A DNA stretch of 64,000 nt. Origin: Clostridiales bacterium. Its GTDB lineage: Bacteria > Bacillota > Clostridia > Peptostreptococcales > Anaerovoracaceae. Positions 55,750 through 64,000 of the stretch are shown piece by piece; the stretch's first letter is position 1, and every line of letters starts with the position of its first letter. Location of the stretch: NCBI GenBank assembly GCA_009911365.1, contig QXXF01000004.1:62001-126000 (forward strand), written 5' to 3'. A program made the translations under genes and the position numbers. Under the pieces are notes generated by a model that worked only from the letters and a program-made list of their open reading frames with translations, made no database searches and was not told the origin of the DNA.

Positions 55750-57102
55750 ATGAGGAGACAGCAAAAAAAGAAAGCAGAAGATTTTGTGCACATCCTTTTT
55801 GGAAATCAGGCTGGCTTGAAGCAGGCAGTGGAAAAGAAAAATATTTCTCAAGCCATGGATTGTTTGCGGCAATGCCAGCAGGTTGCCATTGAATTGGGGA
55901 CTTTGATTGAAAACGCGGAAGGTGAAGGCTTTGTAACAGTCAATATGCTGGAGGATTACTGTGAATCAGCGTATCAGCTATATGAGACTTTGAATGCCAG
56001 AAGAACGATCAATGAGCAGTCACAGGACGCAATGTGGAGACAGCTAGAGAAAATAAAGCATAGCGTAGCAACAGAGATCGAAGAACGTGTAGAAGCTGTA
56101 TTTCTACCTTATAAAGTTTCTATGTGGGATTCGCTTGAAAGCGTCTGGAAAGCAGCTGATCAAGATCCACACTGTGATGCCTATGTGATCCCGATTCCAT
56201 ATTATGATCAAAAGTCGGATAAGAGTGATGGGGAATTGCATTATGAAGGCGACCAGTATCCAGATTATGTGCCGATTACGAGATATGACGCATATGATTT
56301 TGAAAAGCGGCGGCCTGATATGATCTTTATTCATAACCCATATGATCAATATAATTATGCCACAAGCGTTGATCCCTTTTTCTATGCCAAGAACCTAAAA
56401 AAATATACAGATCGATTAGTTTATATACCATATTTTATATTTGGAGAAATTTCCCTAGGCAATGAGGCGGATATAGAACGTGTAAAGGACTACTGTATCA
56501 CGGCAGGCGTTTTAAATGCGGATCGAGTGATCGTAGAATCTGAAGAAATACGGAAAATTTACATTGACATCTGGACCGAAACGATTGGTGAAAACTCCAG
56601 AAGGCTTTGGGAAACCAAAATTTTGGCTTTAGGTTCCCCTAAAATTGATAAAATCGCAAACACAAAAAAGGAAGATTTGCATATACCAACAGAATGGCTA
56701 GATATCATACAAAAAATAGATGGTGATTGGAAAAAGATAGTTCTGTACAATACTAGTATTAGAGCTTTGTTACAGGCGGATGGACACATGCTGATCAAGA
56801 AGATGAAGCAAGTGTTTGAAACTTTTAAGCACAGGCAGGCAGAAGTGGCGTTGATTTGGCGACCGCACCCGCTGATCCCGGCGATGATCAAAGCTAGTCG
56901 CCCTGAACTATGGGAAGCCTATGACAAACTGGTGCAGGATTACCGCACAGAAGGCTGGGGAATTTACGATGACTCAGGGGATGTTGACCGGGCAGTTGTA
57001 GTGAGCGATGCTTATTATGGCGATGATAGTTCTGTTGCCTTGTTAGCCCAGGAGAGAGGAAAACCAGTCAGGATCCAATACGTTCCACCAGCGAAAGACT
57101 AG
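55750..57102 (+). CDS. GT-B protein resembling CDP-glycerol glycerophosphotransferases
   Basis: 450 residues. The first 110 are helical and charged and could dimerise. The rest resembles the GT-B fold of the glycerophosphotransferase group: VYIPYFIFGEISL, ADRVIVESEEIRKIY, LALGSPKIDKI, KKIVLYNTSIRALL, ALIWRPHPLIPAM, and VDRAVVVSDAYYGDDSSVALLAQERGKPV. It would transfer glycerol-phosphate or a sugar-phosphate to the growing chain. The final DUF-like motif is intact. It lies 24 bases after the GT2 gene. Confidence 0.82.
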   Translation: MRRQQKKKAEDFVHILFGNQAGLKQAVEKKNISQAMDCLRQCQQVAIELGTLIENAEGEGFVTVNMLEDYCESAYQLYETLNARRTINEQSQDAMWRQLEKIKHSVATEIEERVEAVFLPYKVSMWDSLESVWKAADQDPHCDAYVIPIPYYDQKSDKSDGELHYEGDQYPDYVPITRYDAYDFEKRRPDMIFIHNPYDQYNYATSVDPFFYAKNLKKYTDRLVYIPYFIFGEISLGNEADIERVKDYCITAGVLNADRVIVESEEIRKIYIDIWTETIGENSRRLWETKILALGSPKIDKIANTKKEDLHIPTEWLDIIQKIDGDWKKIVLYNTSIRALLQADGHMLIKKMKQVFETFKHRQAEVALIWRPHPLIPAMIKASRPELWEAYDKLVQDYRTEGWGIYDDSGDVDRAVVVSDAYYGDDSSVALLAQERGKPVRIQYVPPAKD

Positions 57103-57189
57103 GCAGAGTGTTGTGATTGATAGCTACGACGGCCATAACAGGTAAAGGAAATTCTCTGAATTGGATGACGCTATGAGGTGTAAAGCATA

Positions 57190-58365
57190 ATGAATGAGAA
57201 AATCACGATTATTGTTCCAGTTTATAACGTAGAGGATTATCTGGTTAGGTGCGTTGAGAGTATTCTGGCTCAAACTTATCAGAATTTGCAAGTCATACTA
57301 GTTGATGACGGATCAACAGATGCATCGGGAGACATTTGTGATTCTTTTGCGCAAAAAGATGAAAGAGTGCAGGTGATTCATAAAATAAATGGTGGGGCTA
57401 CATCAGCTAGGAAAGCAGGACTCGCAAAGGCTCAAGGGGAGTATATTGGATTTGTCGATGGAGATGATCATATTGAGCCGAACATGTATGAGGAACTACT
57501 TGATTATTTGATTCACACTGAAACTGACTTTGTGTCTTCAGGCTGTGTGATAGAAGTGGAGTCTAAAGCCTATACGATATGTTTACCAAAAGCAGAACAG
57601 GTGATCCTTAACTTTAATCAGTGTGCAACCATATCAAAGTATGTGCTGGGGGAAGAAGGCTTTGGAATGGAGGCCTGTGTTTTATGGTCTAAATTATACA
57701 AGCGGAACTTTATTACAGACTGCTATGAGAAAGTATCAGATATCGTTTCCTATGGAGAGGATGTGTGTTGTACCTGTCATTGCATGTTTAAGAGTAGCAA
57801 GTTTGCATTTAAAAGAAAAGCGTATTATCATTATACCATTAGAGATGATTCTTTGACATGTCGGGACGAAGGTGCGGTGATCTTTACGAAAGTAAGCGAT
57901 TTATATCGGCATTTAAATGATATCTTTCAACAATATGGATGTTTGGCACAATTAAAGACGGATTTAGATGGCTTTTATATAAGATATTTGTTGTCTCTTC
58001 TTAAACCATGGGGAGCAAAACAAGGAACCTTTTATATTCCGCATTATTATTACCCGAGTGTAAATAGGGTGCTAGGGAAAAAAGTTGTGATCTACGGAGC
58101 CGGATATGTAGGACAAGATTACTATGCGCAGCTTTGTAAATATTCATCTTGTGAAATTGTGGCATTAGCGGACACATATCCAGAAAAATACTCTCTAGAC
58201 TATATGGAGGTACAGGGTTTAAAAGATTTGGACGCTGTAGAATTTGACATAATTCTAATTGCGGTATTAGATGAAAATATTATGAACGAAATCAGAAATA
58301 GCTTGCTTGCTATGGGTATACCTAAATATAAAATAACTTGGGAAACCCCCAAATTTGTAATCTGA
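57190..58365 (+). CDS. GT2 glycosyltransferase fused to a Rossmann module
   Basis: 391 residues. Residues 1-220 are a GT-A family 2 enzyme: ITIIVPVYNVEDYL, VDDGSTDAS (residues 38-46), GFVDGDDHIEP near 90. From about 295 a separate Rossmann module follows: GKKVVIYGAGYVGQDYYAQL, EIVALADTYPEK, FDIILIAVLDENIMNEI, KYKITW. This is the same module as at 41364, 47689 and 51630. A GNAT gene follows after 24 bases. Confidence 0.92.
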   Translation: MNEKITIIVPVYNVEDYLVRCVESILAQTYQNLQVILVDDGSTDASGDICDSFAQKDERVQVIHKINGGATSARKAGLAKAQGEYIGFVDGDDHIEPNMYEELLDYLIHTETDFVSSGCVIEVESKAYTICLPKAEQVILNFNQCATISKYVLGEEGFGMEACVLWSKLYKRNFITDCYEKVSDIVSYGEDVCCTCHCMFKSSKFAFKRKAYYHYTIRDDSLTCRDEGAVIFTKVSDLYRHLNDIFQQYGCLAQLKTDLDGFYIRYLLSLLKPWGAKQGTFYIPHYYYPSVNRVLGKKVVIYGAGYVGQDYYAQLCKYSSCEIVALADTYPEKYSLDYMEVQGLKDLDAVEFDIILIAVLDENIMNEIRNSLLAMGIPKYKITWETPKFVI

Positions 58366-58389
58366 TGAAGTAGCAATCCTAGGGAGGGC

Positions 58390-59199
58390 ATGGCAAATAT
58401 GATAACACGATTGACTGCTAAATCTGAAGTGGAAAATGTGCTCAGCTATTTGAAAAAAGATATACAAAATTGCCTGTATATTTACATTGACTTAGTTCGA
58501 TATGGAATTACCAATCCAAACATGATGGTGTGGACGAGCGGTGAGCAGGGGGCCATCAACTCTGTAATCATGAAATATCATGATGGGTTTCAGATTTATT
58601 CCCAGGAGCCGGAGCCGGATATAAATGATATCCTAGAGTTGATACAAGAATATCAGCCAGAACGGATTTCAGGAAATGAACCTATCATTCAGAAATTAGA
58701 GCCTTTATGTAAAGTGCGGTACAAAAGCTCCTATGGCGTAATTTTCCGGCGTACAAAAGAGCAATTATACGCAATGCCATCAGAAAGAAAATGCGAATTT
58801 GCGGATTTTGCTGATATTCCAGAAATTGTAGAGTTACTTTTATCAGAAAAAGAATTTGGAGACTATTATACTAAAAAAGAATTGATCAAACAGCTGGAGG
58901 ACCGTTATCAAACGAAGATGGGAAGAAGCATGGTTATTCGGGAATCTGGAAAAATTGTAGGCCATGTAGCTACATTTGCGGAAACAGATGACATTGCTAT
59001 TGCATCTGGTTCAGTTATCGATAAAGAATACAGAAAGACTGACTATTTTTATACCCTTAGCAATGAGTTTTATGATCAAATTTGCAGGGTCGAACAAAAG
59101 GCTGCATACTTTTTTTCCACCAGCAGACGCCACATCACACTTTTCAGAAAGCTTTTTGTGGTTTGTACGTCTTATGGAAAACTAGTAAAAATAAAATGA
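58390..59199 (+). CDS. GNAT-family acetyltransferase-like protein (A)
   Basis: 269 residues. The N-terminal 130 residues form a first GNAT-like half (YIDLVRYGITNPNMMVW), and the C-terminal half carries the acyl-CoA motif region (MVIRESGKIVGHVATFAETDDIAIASGSVIDKEYR). Its position immediately before an acyl carrier protein suggests that it uses acyl-ACP or acyl-CoA to acylate an amino-sugar. It has the same layout as the protein at 62866. Seventeen bases separate it from the ACP. Confidence 0.8.
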   Translation: MANMITRLTAKSEVENVLSYLKKDIQNCLYIYIDLVRYGITNPNMMVWTSGEQGAINSVIMKYHDGFQIYSQEPEPDINDILELIQEYQPERISGNEPIIQKLEPLCKVRYKSSYGVIFRRTKEQLYAMPSERKCEFADFADIPEIVELLLSEKEFGDYYTKKELIKQLEDRYQTKMGRSMVIRESGKIVGHVATFAETDDIAIASGSVIDKEYRKTDYFYTLSNEFYDQICRVEQKAAYFFSTSRRHITLFRKLFVVCTSYGKLVKIK

Positions 59200-59215
59200 A
59201 ATGAGGTAAAGAAAA

Positions 59216-59434
59216 ATGGAACAAAAAGAAAAGTTACTGAAATTAGAAGAATTAATGGACCTTGAAGAAGGCTGCCTGCACGCAGAGGATCAGTTGAGCG
59301 ATATCGAAGAGTGGGACTCTATCGCTCATTTGTCGTTGATTATTTTATTGGAAGATGATTATAACAAAGAGATCAGCGGAGCTGAAGTCCGCGCATTAAA
59401 GACTGTTCAGGATATTTTAGCTTTAATGCAATAA
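59216..59434 (+). CDS. Acyl carrier protein (A)
   Basis: 72 residues, mainly acidic. The phosphopantetheine serine is Ser35 in EEWDSIAHLSLIILLED, with a conserved Asp before it. Small dedicated ACPs carry acyl chains for specialised pathways. It is followed at 43 bases by a KAS III enzyme, forming a gene pair that recurs at 63675/63902. Confidence 0.9.
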   Translation: MEQKEKLLKLEELMDLEEGCLHAEDQLSDIEEWDSIAHLSLIILLEDDYNKEISGAEVRALKTVQDILALMQ

Positions 59435-59476
59435 TTGAATCGTTTTGCCAGCAGAGTGTAGAGAAAGGAAAAATAA

Positions 59477-60568
59477 ATGGCATTAGATAGGCTTAAACAT
59501 GTACGGGTAAGTGGGATCGCTTGTTGTGTTCCACAAAACATAGTGGATATTAATGAATTTGAGAAAGAAAAGGGAACGAAAGCTACAGAAAGCTTTAAAA
59601 AGACGACGGGTGTGTTTCAGAAGCATTGCTGTCACAAGGATCATATCATTACTGCCGGTGATTTATGTTATCATGCCGCAGAAAAGCTGATCGAAGAATT
59701 GTCGGTTGATAAGGACAGCATTGACGCAGTTATTTTTATCACCCAGTCTGCAGACTATCCGTATCCTGCAACAGCATGCGTTTTACAGTATCGTTTAGGA
59801 CTGAGTCAGGAATGCCTTGCTTATGATATCAATCTAGGCTGTTCCGGTTATGTGTATGGTCTGCATGTGGCGGCAGCTTATTTGCAGTCAGGACATTTGA
59901 AACGGGTCCTGTTATTGACTGGTGAAGCCAATGCCCACAGACAGCCGGTGTCGGCTATGCTCTTTGGAGAAGCTGGGTCTGCCACACTGTTGGAATATGA
60001 TGAATCACAGCCGGAGATGAACTTTCTGCTCCGTACAAAAGGATCAGGGTTTAGAGAATTAATTATACCATATGGAGGTATGCGGCATCCGGATTATTTG
60101 TTTTTTGCGGAACTAGTAAAAGATAATAAGCCGCCAAGGAACTTTATGGATGGCGCGGAGGTGTTCAATTTCAGTACTCGGGAAGTCCCGAAATTGTTTA
60201 AAGATTTTTTTGTGGCATGTGACTGCACTGAGGAAGATTTTGACGCATTCGTGCTCCATCAGGCGAATTTGATTATTTTGAAGCAGATCATGAAGAAATT
60301 AAAACTTCCAAAAGAAAAATGCCCGATTTCTCTGGATTGCTATGGGAATACAAGTTCCGCAAGCGTTCCTCTAGGGATTTGTGATTATTTCAATCGAATA
60401 AACCCAGAGGCGAAAGAAGGCGGTCCAAAACATATCGCAGTATGTGGCTACGGCGTTGGGCTATCATTGGGTGTGGCTTCGCTTCACATAGATGGAAATT
60501 GTTGTTTCCCTGTGATCACAACGAACGAAGCGTTTGAAGATGGAGTGGAATTATGCGACAGATCATAG
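59477..60568 (+). CDS. KAS III (FabH-like) 3-oxoacyl-ACP synthase
   Basis: 363 residues, longer than the usual 320-330. The active Cys is in DINLGCSGYVYGLHVAAA (near residue 122), the His in VLHQANLI (near 261) and the Asn in YGNTSSASVP (near 292), so all three catalytic residues are present. It condenses a starter acyl-CoA with malonyl-ACP. Being outside a fab operon and beside its own ACP, it probably makes a short, unusual acyl group. The end overlaps the next gene by 16 bases. Confidence 0.92.
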   Translation: MALDRLKHVRVSGIACCVPQNIVDINEFEKEKGTKATESFKKTTGVFQKHCCHKDHIITAGDLCYHAAEKLIEELSVDKDSIDAVIFITQSADYPYPATACVLQYRLGLSQECLAYDINLGCSGYVYGLHVAAAYLQSGHLKRVLLLTGEANAHRQPVSAMLFGEAGSATLLEYDESQPEMNFLLRTKGSGFRELIIPYGGMRHPDYLFFAELVKDNKPPRNFMDGAEVFNFSTREVPKLFKDFFVACDCTEEDFDAFVLHQANLIILKQIMKKLKLPKEKCPISLDCYGNTSSASVPLGICDYFNRINPEAKEGGPKHIAVCGYGVGLSLGVASLHIDGNCCFPVITTNEAFEDGVELCDRS

Positions 60569-61323
60569 ACTTGTCAGGGAAAAAGATATTAATAACAGGG
60601 GCATCATCTGGAATTGGACGGGCAACAGCGATTCTGCTCAGCCAGGTTGGAGCGACTGTGGCACTGGTGGCTCGCGATGAAGAACGCTTGCGGCAAACTT
60701 TATCATCTATGGATGAACCGTCAAAGCATGCGTGCTATAGCGTGGATTTGCTGCAGCTTGATAACATTGGGCCATTGATTGAAAAAAGTGTCAAAGCTGA
60801 TGGACAGAAATTTGATGGATTTGTCCACTGTGCGGGAGTGGCTCATACTGTGCCACTGAAGTTGCTCGATTATACAAGACAAGATGAAGACATGCGGGTG
60901 AATTATTACGCTTTCATAGAGTTCGCCAAACAGCTTTCTAAAAAAAAGTATGGAACAAAGGATTGCAGCCTTGTGGGAATTTCATCGATTGCTTCCTATC
61001 GTGGCGGCAAATGTCAAACTGTGTATTCTGCTACAAAGGCGGCTATGGATGCCGCAGTTGTCACATTATCGAAAGAATTAGCAGATAAAGGAGTGAGAAT
61101 TAACAGTATCCGACCAGGAATGATTCGTACAGAGTTATCAGAACGAGGGGCGGAGCAAAAAGGTTTGGAGGTAGATGCTTTAAGTCAGCAGCAGGTTCTG
61201 GGCTTAGGTAAGCCAGAAGATGTGGCAAACATGGCGGCCTTTTTGCTTTCCTCGGCAGCTAGGTTTGTGACAGGACAGAATATTTCTGTAGATGGAGGTG
61301 GGCCAAAGTCCGAGTGGTTCTAA
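60553..61323 (+). CDS. FabG-like short-chain dehydrogenase
   Basis: 256 residues. TGASSGIGRA (residues 14-23), the catalytic Ser in GISSIASYRGG and YSATKAAMD show a full SDR site, and SVDGGG is near the end. FabG-like enzymes reduce 3-oxoacyl-ACP to 3-hydroxyacyl-ACP, exactly the step after KAS III. The overlap with the KAS III gene supports coupling. Confidence 0.9.
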   Translation: MRQIIDLSGKKILITGASSGIGRATAILLSQVGATVALVARDEERLRQTLSSMDEPSKHACYSVDLLQLDNIGPLIEKSVKADGQKFDGFVHCAGVAHTVPLKLLDYTRQDEDMRVNYYAFIEFAKQLSKKKYGTKDCSLVGISSIASYRGGKCQTVYSATKAAMDAAVVTLSKELADKGVRINSIRPGMIRTELSERGAEQKGLEVDALSQQQVLGLGKPEDVANMAAFLLSSAARFVTGQNISVDGGGPKSEWF

Positions 61324-61339
61324 CGAAAGGAGTCGCAGC

Positions 61340-62869
61340 ATGAAAACCAACATGATTCAATACTTCCAGGAGACTATCAGCAATTATGCTGAAAGGATTG
61401 CGTTAGTGCATGGAGAAGAGCGGATCAGCTTCCAGGAGTTGGATCGAAAGTGCAGGAACTTCGCCAAGGCGATTTTAGAGAAAAATGTTGATATTATAAA
61501 TCGCCCAATTGCGATTTATCTGCCCAAGTCCATTTCATGTATCATAGCGGACATTGGGACGATCTATAGTGGAAACGCTTATATGAATTTGGATGTAAAG
61601 ACACCTGAAACGAGGATCCGCAACATTGCGGAGCAAATCAAGCCAGCGTATGTTATTACAGATCAAAGCAGAAAGGCTGACTTTCTAAAATCAGACTATG
61701 AGGTTTTGTATATTGAGGACTTGTTGCTTGAGAAGGAAGAACGCGACACAGTGCTTTTGGAAAGGCTGAGCAGGGCCATTGACACTGACCCGCTGTGCGT
61801 GATCAATACATCAGGCTCCACTGGAATACCAAAAGGCGTAGTGCTGAATCATAGAAGCTTCAAAGACTATACGGAATGGGCCATCCGTGCTGTGGATTTT
61901 GGCGAACATGTTATTGTCGGCTCCTTATCGCCAATCGTCTTTGACCATTTTAGCTTTGAAGTGTGTCTCTTGATGGTAAAGGGCGTTACATTGGTCATAT
62001 TGGAAGAATCCATGTCTGCGTTCCCGATCAAGCTGTTAGAGCAGATGAAAAAGGAAAACGTGACTTTCATTTTCTGGGTGCCGACCATCATGGTGAACAT
62101 CGCTAACATGAACCTTTTAGAAAAGATAGAACTACCAACTTTAAAAATGGTATGGTTCGCGGGAGAAGTTTTCCCGACCAGACAGTTCAACTATTGGAGA
62201 AATCATCTTCCAGATGTGAAATTTGTTAATTTATACGGGCCAGCGGAATGCACAGTAGATTGCATTTATTATATCGTTGAGCGAGAGTTATCCGATGATG
62301 AGCCGATCCCAATCGGATTCCCATGCCGCAATACGGATATCCTGTTGTTAAAAGAAGACAACAGCTTGGCGGCTCAAGGCGAAGAGGGTGAAATCTGCGT
62401 GAGGGGGACCTCTCTAGCAATGGGATACTATCGTAGTCCAGAGAAAACAGCGGCGGCCTTTGTGCAGAATCCACTCAATGACGCATATCCCGAACTAATT
62501 TATCGCACAGGGGACATTGCCTATATGAATGACAGGGGCGAGTATGTGTTTAAAGGCAGGAAAGATACTTTGATCAAACATATGGGGTATCGGATCGAGT
62601 TGTCTGAGCTGGAGCATATAGCTGGGTTCGCCTTAGAGGAAATCCAAAACTGCTGCGTTTTGTATCATGCGGAAACAAAAGAAATCGTTTTAGTTTATGA
62701 GTCTCAAGAAGAACTGAAACCAGCTGCTGTAAGAAAAGAGCTAGCACAGCATTGCCCCAAATATATGATTCCTGTGAAATACATCAGGATGGAGAGCCTT
62801 CCAATGAACACCAATGGAAAAGTGGATCGTTTAAAAGTTCAGAATCTGATTTGGGAGGAAGGCAGATGA
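61340..62869 (+). CDS. DltA-like stand-alone adenylation enzyme
   Basis: 509 residues from ATG 61340 with AAAGGAG eight bases upstream. AMP-forming motifs: NTSGSTGIPKGVVLNH (near 155), NLYGPAECTVD, YRTGDIA, GRKDTLIKHMGYRIEL, and the final Lys in PMNTNGKVDRLKV. This is the size and motif set of D-alanine:carrier ligase (DltA) and stand-alone NRPS A domains. It would activate an amino or carboxylic acid and load it on an ACP of the cluster. The substrate is not readable. The stop overlaps the next ATG (ATGATG, 62866). Confidence 0.92.
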   Translation: MKTNMIQYFQETISNYAERIALVHGEERISFQELDRKCRNFAKAILEKNVDIINRPIAIYLPKSISCIIADIGTIYSGNAYMNLDVKTPETRIRNIAEQIKPAYVITDQSRKADFLKSDYEVLYIEDLLLEKEERDTVLLERLSRAIDTDPLCVINTSGSTGIPKGVVLNHRSFKDYTEWAIRAVDFGEHVIVGSLSPIVFDHFSFEVCLLMVKGVTLVILEESMSAFPIKLLEQMKKENVTFIFWVPTIMVNIANMNLLEKIELPTLKMVWFAGEVFPTRQFNYWRNHLPDVKFVNLYGPAECTVDCIYYIVERELSDDEPIPIGFPCRNTDILLLKEDNSLAAQGEEGEICVRGTSLAMGYYRSPEKTAAAFVQNPLNDAYPELIYRTGDIAYMNDRGEYVFKGRKDTLIKHMGYRIELSELEHIAGFALEEIQNCCVLYHAETKEIVLVYESQEELKPAAVRKELAQHCPKYMIPVKYIRMESLPMNTNGKVDRLKVQNLIWEEGR

Positions 62870-63672
62870 TGGAACACTGGGGTGCCGCAGAGATAAGGCA
62901 GAAAACACAGGCTATAAAACGAGAATACAGAAAGGTAGTAGCGAACTACTATAAACCAATAGAAGATTTTAAGTTTGATGTGTGCCAAACAGAAAAATCC
63001 ATTGTGTTTGGCATACAGGATCATTTGGTTTATCGCATATATTTTTATACTGCCGCCATTGATGAGTTGGCGGAATTGTTACGTAAATATCCGGGTGAAG
63101 CTACCATTGATATTTTAGCCAGAGGATGTGATGATTTTGAGCATCTTTTTAGCAAACTGGCGCAAGCCGGATATGGGAGGCACGCAGTATTCCAAAGATA
63201 TCATATTCCAAACCTACGGCAAGGAATTTATTCTAAAATCCCAGAAGACCTTCGAGGACTAGACACTAAGTGTTATGGACGATATGCGGCAGAGGAAGAG
63301 GCAGAGGAGATTTTGCGAATGCTGCAGGATACGTTTGATCCAAAAGAGAGTCATCTGCAGGATTTACAAGAGTTAAAGCGTATGATTCAAAATAAAAATG
63401 TAAGAGTGATATCGGAAAATGATAAAATCGTAACACTGATTACATTTTGGCAGGAAGGAAAAAAACTGTACGTAGAACATGCGATCAATACAGGGCGTAG
63501 AGAATATATGCATTGTCTTTACCTAAGTACACTGGAAAATGCGCTCTCGGAGGGGATCAATTATGTGTATACCTGGATTAGCTCTGTAAATGAGAGAATT
63601 AGAAGGTTTATTTCACGATTTGGTTATGAAAAAGAGGATGTTGTGGATTACATTTATGTGAAGGGTGAGTAG
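62866..63672 (+). CDS. GNAT-like protein (B)
   Basis: 268 residues from ATG 62866 with GGAGGAAGG upstream. N-terminal half of unknown fold (VFGIQDHLVYRIYFYTAAIDELAELL); the C-terminal half shows GNAT features, with KIVTLITFWQEGKKLYVEHAINTGRREYMHCLYLSTLENA and ending GYEKEDVVDYIYVKGE. It lies two bases before an ACP, mirroring the GNAT-ACP-KAS order at 58390. It may transfer the acyl or amino-acyl group to a sugar. Confidence 0.78.
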   Translation: MMEHWGAAEIRQKTQAIKREYRKVVANYYKPIEDFKFDVCQTEKSIVFGIQDHLVYRIYFYTAAIDELAELLRKYPGEATIDILARGCDDFEHLFSKLAQAGYGRHAVFQRYHIPNLRQGIYSKIPEDLRGLDTKCYGRYAAEEEAEEILRMLQDTFDPKESHLQDLQELKRMIQNKNVRVISENDKIVTLITFWQEGKKLYVEHAINTGRREYMHCLYLSTLENALSEGINYVYTWISSVNERIRRFISRFGYEKEDVVDYIYVKGE

Positions 63673-63674
63673 GC

Positions 63675-63905
63675 ATGGAAACAATCAAAAGTATTTTGCA
63701 AGACATTCGTCCAGACTTTGATTTTTCAGAGAGCAGCAATTTTATCGAGGATGGAATGCTGGACAGCTTTGATATCGTATCTTTAGTATCGGAATTAGAA
63801 GCTGCTTTTGATATTGTGATTGATGGATTAGATATTGTCCCCGAGAATTTTATCAGCATAGAGAAAATTGGAAAGTTAGTGATGAAATCCGGAGGAAAAC
63901 TGTGA
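63675..63905 (+). CDS. Acyl carrier protein (B)
   Basis: 76 residues. The phosphopantetheine serine is Ser31 in EDGMLDSFDIVSLVSELEAAF, close to the DltC-type setting. With the DltA-like enzyme two genes upstream it forms a loading pair. The next gene starts at GTG 63902, overlapping the stop. Confidence 0.9.
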   Translation: METIKSILQDIRPDFDFSESSNFIEDGMLDSFDIVSLVSELEAAFDIVIDGLDIVPENFISIEKIGKLVMKSGGKL

Positions 63906-64000
63906 AACAAGTTTTTCGGAACAAGAAAATATCGGGGCTTCTCACTGTTTTGCCAGAGCAAGAGGTCTGGTTCGATGATGAGGTGACGAATTACAGTTTT
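63902..64000 (+). CDS. Start of a second KAS III-like synthase, cut by the window
   Basis: Thirty-three codons from GTG 63902 (GGAGGA upstream in the ACP end) read VKQVFRNKKISGLLTVLPEQ then EVWFDDEVTNYSF. The style matches the N-terminus of FabH-like enzymes of the polyketide/specialised group. The rest is outside the window, so the call is tentative. Confidence 0.6.
   Translation, partial: MKQVFRNKKISGLLTVLPEQEVWFDDEVTNYSF

Noticed and set aside
1-64000. CRISPR arrays, intact insertion sequences, prophage or plasmid origins
   Set aside because: No regular spacer repeats, transposase pairs with inverted ends, phage structural genes or replication-initiator genes were seen.

Overview
This 64 kb window looks like the chromosome of an anaerobic, spore-forming member of the Clostridia (Bacillota). 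The supporting signs are spoIIE with a Spo0A-type promoter, a two-gene GlgC/GlgD ADP-glucose pyrophosphorylase, an Etf-linked lactate/2-hydroxyacid dehydrogenase, AGGAGG-type ribosome binding sites and moderate GC with AT-rich spacers. I cannot place it reliably below class level.

Layout. 1-7790: end of an AEC transporter; an AraC regulator divergent from a three-gene operon (amidohydrolase, APC permease, amidohydrolase) that probably imports and hydrolyses an unknown amide. 7350-10051: a gene graveyard holding broken copies of three ATPase/nuclease-type accessory genes. 10141-24735: a complete glycogen locus (pgm, glk, a GH13-GH77 fusion, glgA, glgD, glgC, glgP, glgB) that makes, branches, degrades and re-enters glucose from glycogen. 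24929-28990: metG, a TatD-family nuclease and an Rpn-type nuclease/transposase. 29156-33349: an electron-bifurcating-type lactate dehydrogenase operon (etfB, etfA, FAD dehydrogenase) with a divergent FadR-type regulator. 33488-36223: a YjiH-type membrane protein and an aminotransferase. 36412-38782: spoIIE with candidate 0A boxes, and tRNA-Arg(CCU). 38987-40926: two near-identical XRE regulators, each with an upstream 0A-box-like site, and a lipoprotein.

41364 to the right edge: a single-direction cluster of about 23 kb, the most unusual part of the window. It combines an exported Thr/Asp-rich surface protein and a membrane-anchored partner, two beta-propeller proteins, glycosyltransferases, a pyruvyltransferase-like protein, an FrhB-like iron-sulfur protein, two radical SAM proteins, a hexapeptide acyltransferase, and a dedicated acyl-carrier pathway (two ACPs, two KAS III enzymes, an SDR, a DltA-like adenylating enzyme, two GNAT-like proteins). 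A small Rossmann 'IxxYGxGxxG' module recurs in at least four of the proteins, fused to different catalytic domains. A methyltransferase gene is split by a G9 tract, which suggests phase variation. One gene, a [citrate lyase]-ligase-like/radical SAM fusion, is wrecked in its first half.

My working model, an inference, is a surface-glycoprotein system: the exported protein is the scaffold and the remaining genes build and vary an acylated, methylated glycan on it. A 0A-box-like site upstream of the cluster, the XRE pair with 0A boxes and the nearby spoIIE raise the possibility of control by Spo0A and expression in stationary phase or on spores. No CRISPR array, intact insertion sequence or prophage is visible.
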